Of a DNA stretch of 64,000 nt, positions 63,079-64,000 are shown in pieces; the stretch's first letter is position 1; the number at the start of each line of letters is the position of its first letter. The notes beneath the pieces are model-generated. The model saw nothing but the letters and a program-made list of their open reading frames with translations. It did no database searches and had not been told where the DNA came from. The position numbers and the translations under genes are program-made. This DNA comes from Cardiocondyla obscurior (Eukaryota; Arthropoda; Insecta; Hymenoptera; Formicidae). The stretch spans positions 9,739,001 to 9,803,000 of the forward strand of contig NC_091865.1 of NCBI RefSeq assembly GCF_019399895.1. Reading direction: 5' to 3'.

Positions 63079-64000
63079 GTAAGTACAAACGTTACAAGTT
63101 TTCATGCTTGACTTCTCAACATCACTCCACGCGATTGTGCACTTCTCCTGTCTCTGACGAAATTCGCGTTCCACTTTATTGCAGAAAGAAAGTTGACCCG
63201 TGAAAACTGTTGTCGGCGGCGAGCAGTTTATCGCGTTCTCCTTTTTTTTTTCTTATTTTTTTTTTCTGTCGTTTAACGAATCTCTTTACGCAACCAAGTT
63301 AGTAGTTTAACACTTATTGGCGAGAGTTATTGTCTTAAAAAAAAAAAATTTATGAAGCACAAAGCATAAACGCGTTTCATTTTTTGCATTCCACGTTGTA
63401 ACAGAAAGTCGCTATATTTTCGCGTTTAATACATTTTTTATGGCTCCTGTTATACGATATTAAAATACGATTTTAAGTGTTTCCAATCTAGTGGAAATCG
63501 TTCTTGCTTATTTAACCTAAGAATGTAGGAATTACCTCTATAATTACCGACCACGTGAGAAGAGGCGTATCGTTCTCCACTCTTTTAAGTGTCATAAACG
63601 TCTTCGTGCAGCTCCGCGTACGATCCCGACGCGCGCTAAATGTTTATTCAAGAACAGAACTTTAAACGCGCAATTTGATTCCGCTGCGGGTACGCTCGGC
63701 ACTCATGGGAAAGGAAATGCAACATCGATATTAGCGATGCTAATGGGACACGCACGCGTCTCGCAGGCTCCCTGGTCCCGCATGCACGCGTAGCAATAAC
63801 GCGACGTTTAATATCCGGTGAACAACGGGCCGAGATAAACCACACGAGAGGAAAATAGCCGCTCGCTCGAGCGATTGTGAATCTCCGATAGTTAAACGCA
63901 TGCCAGGCGTGTCGACGCGGCGAAAGCGCGCGTTCTTTCACCCGCGATTGCAGGATAATGCACGGCTGTCGCGCCTCCTCCGGCGAATTCCTTTTTTTTC
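63079..64000 (+). other. Lasp intron 2 (start)
   Basis: From the donor GC|GTAAGT to the window end. Poly-T runs; no exon seen. Confidence 0.6.

Noticed and set aside
1..64000. tRNA, rRNA or CRISPR features
   Set aside because: I looked for tRNA B-box-like motifs and evenly spaced direct repeats by eye and found none; a tRNAscan-type search would be the decisive test.

Overview
This is nuclear DNA from an animal, almost certainly an insect and most likely a hymenopteran (ant, bee or wasp). The genes are split by many short GT-AG introns, often 70-120 bases. The proteins are typical metazoan families in insect-like form. Intergenic DNA mixes GC-rich, CpG-rich stretches with AT-rich ones. The order is inferred from sequence character and not proven. 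I see no prokaryotic features, CRISPR array, rRNA or tRNA.

Layout. (1) 1-7,014: no confident coding gene; probably upstream or 5'-UTR territory of the next gene. (2) 7,016-20,938 (+): a 13-exon membrane guanylate cyclase with two membrane segments around a NIT-like sensory domain, then a class III cyclase domain. Its TGA stop is followed in the same frame by 741 further sense codons (20,939-23,164), rich in repeated R-x-S-x-P motifs. This is the most interesting locus in the window. (3) 23,165-25,568: AT-rich, probably 3' UTR, with a 119-bp hairpin element between TA dinucleotides. (4) 25,569-29,180 (-): ANKZF1/Vms1, the peptidyl-tRNA hydrolase of ribosome quality control, 12 exons, 796 aa. 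(5) 29,181-30,518: shared intergenic region between two divergent genes. (6) 30,519-50,240 (+): a complete outer-arm axonemal dynein heavy chain of the DNAH5/DNAH8 type, 34 exons, about 4,646 aa, all four P-loops intact. (7) 50,274-51,743: a nested foldback built from an intron-bearing repeat family; another copy lies in intron 1 of the cyclase (about 9,296-9,830). (8) 52,351-53,461 (-): a two-exon double-stranded-RNA-binding protein of the R2D2/Loquacious/PRKRA family. (9) 54,600-64,000 (+): the 5' end of Lasp; the first coding exon and the next one, 7.6 kb apart, encode most of the LIM domain, and the gene runs out of the window.

The genes do not form one pathway. Two link to cilia or signalling (dynein; cGMP synthesis), one to translation quality control, one to small-RNA biology and one to actin. 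The cyclase and the start of Lasp lie in GC- and CpG-rich DNA with many G/C-ending codons. ANKZF1, the dynein and the dsRNA-binding gene lie in AT-rich DNA, with A/T-ending codons most marked in the dynein. Exon limits below come from reading splice sites and checking that phase is kept across every junction. Homology statements come from memory of the families; no database search was run.
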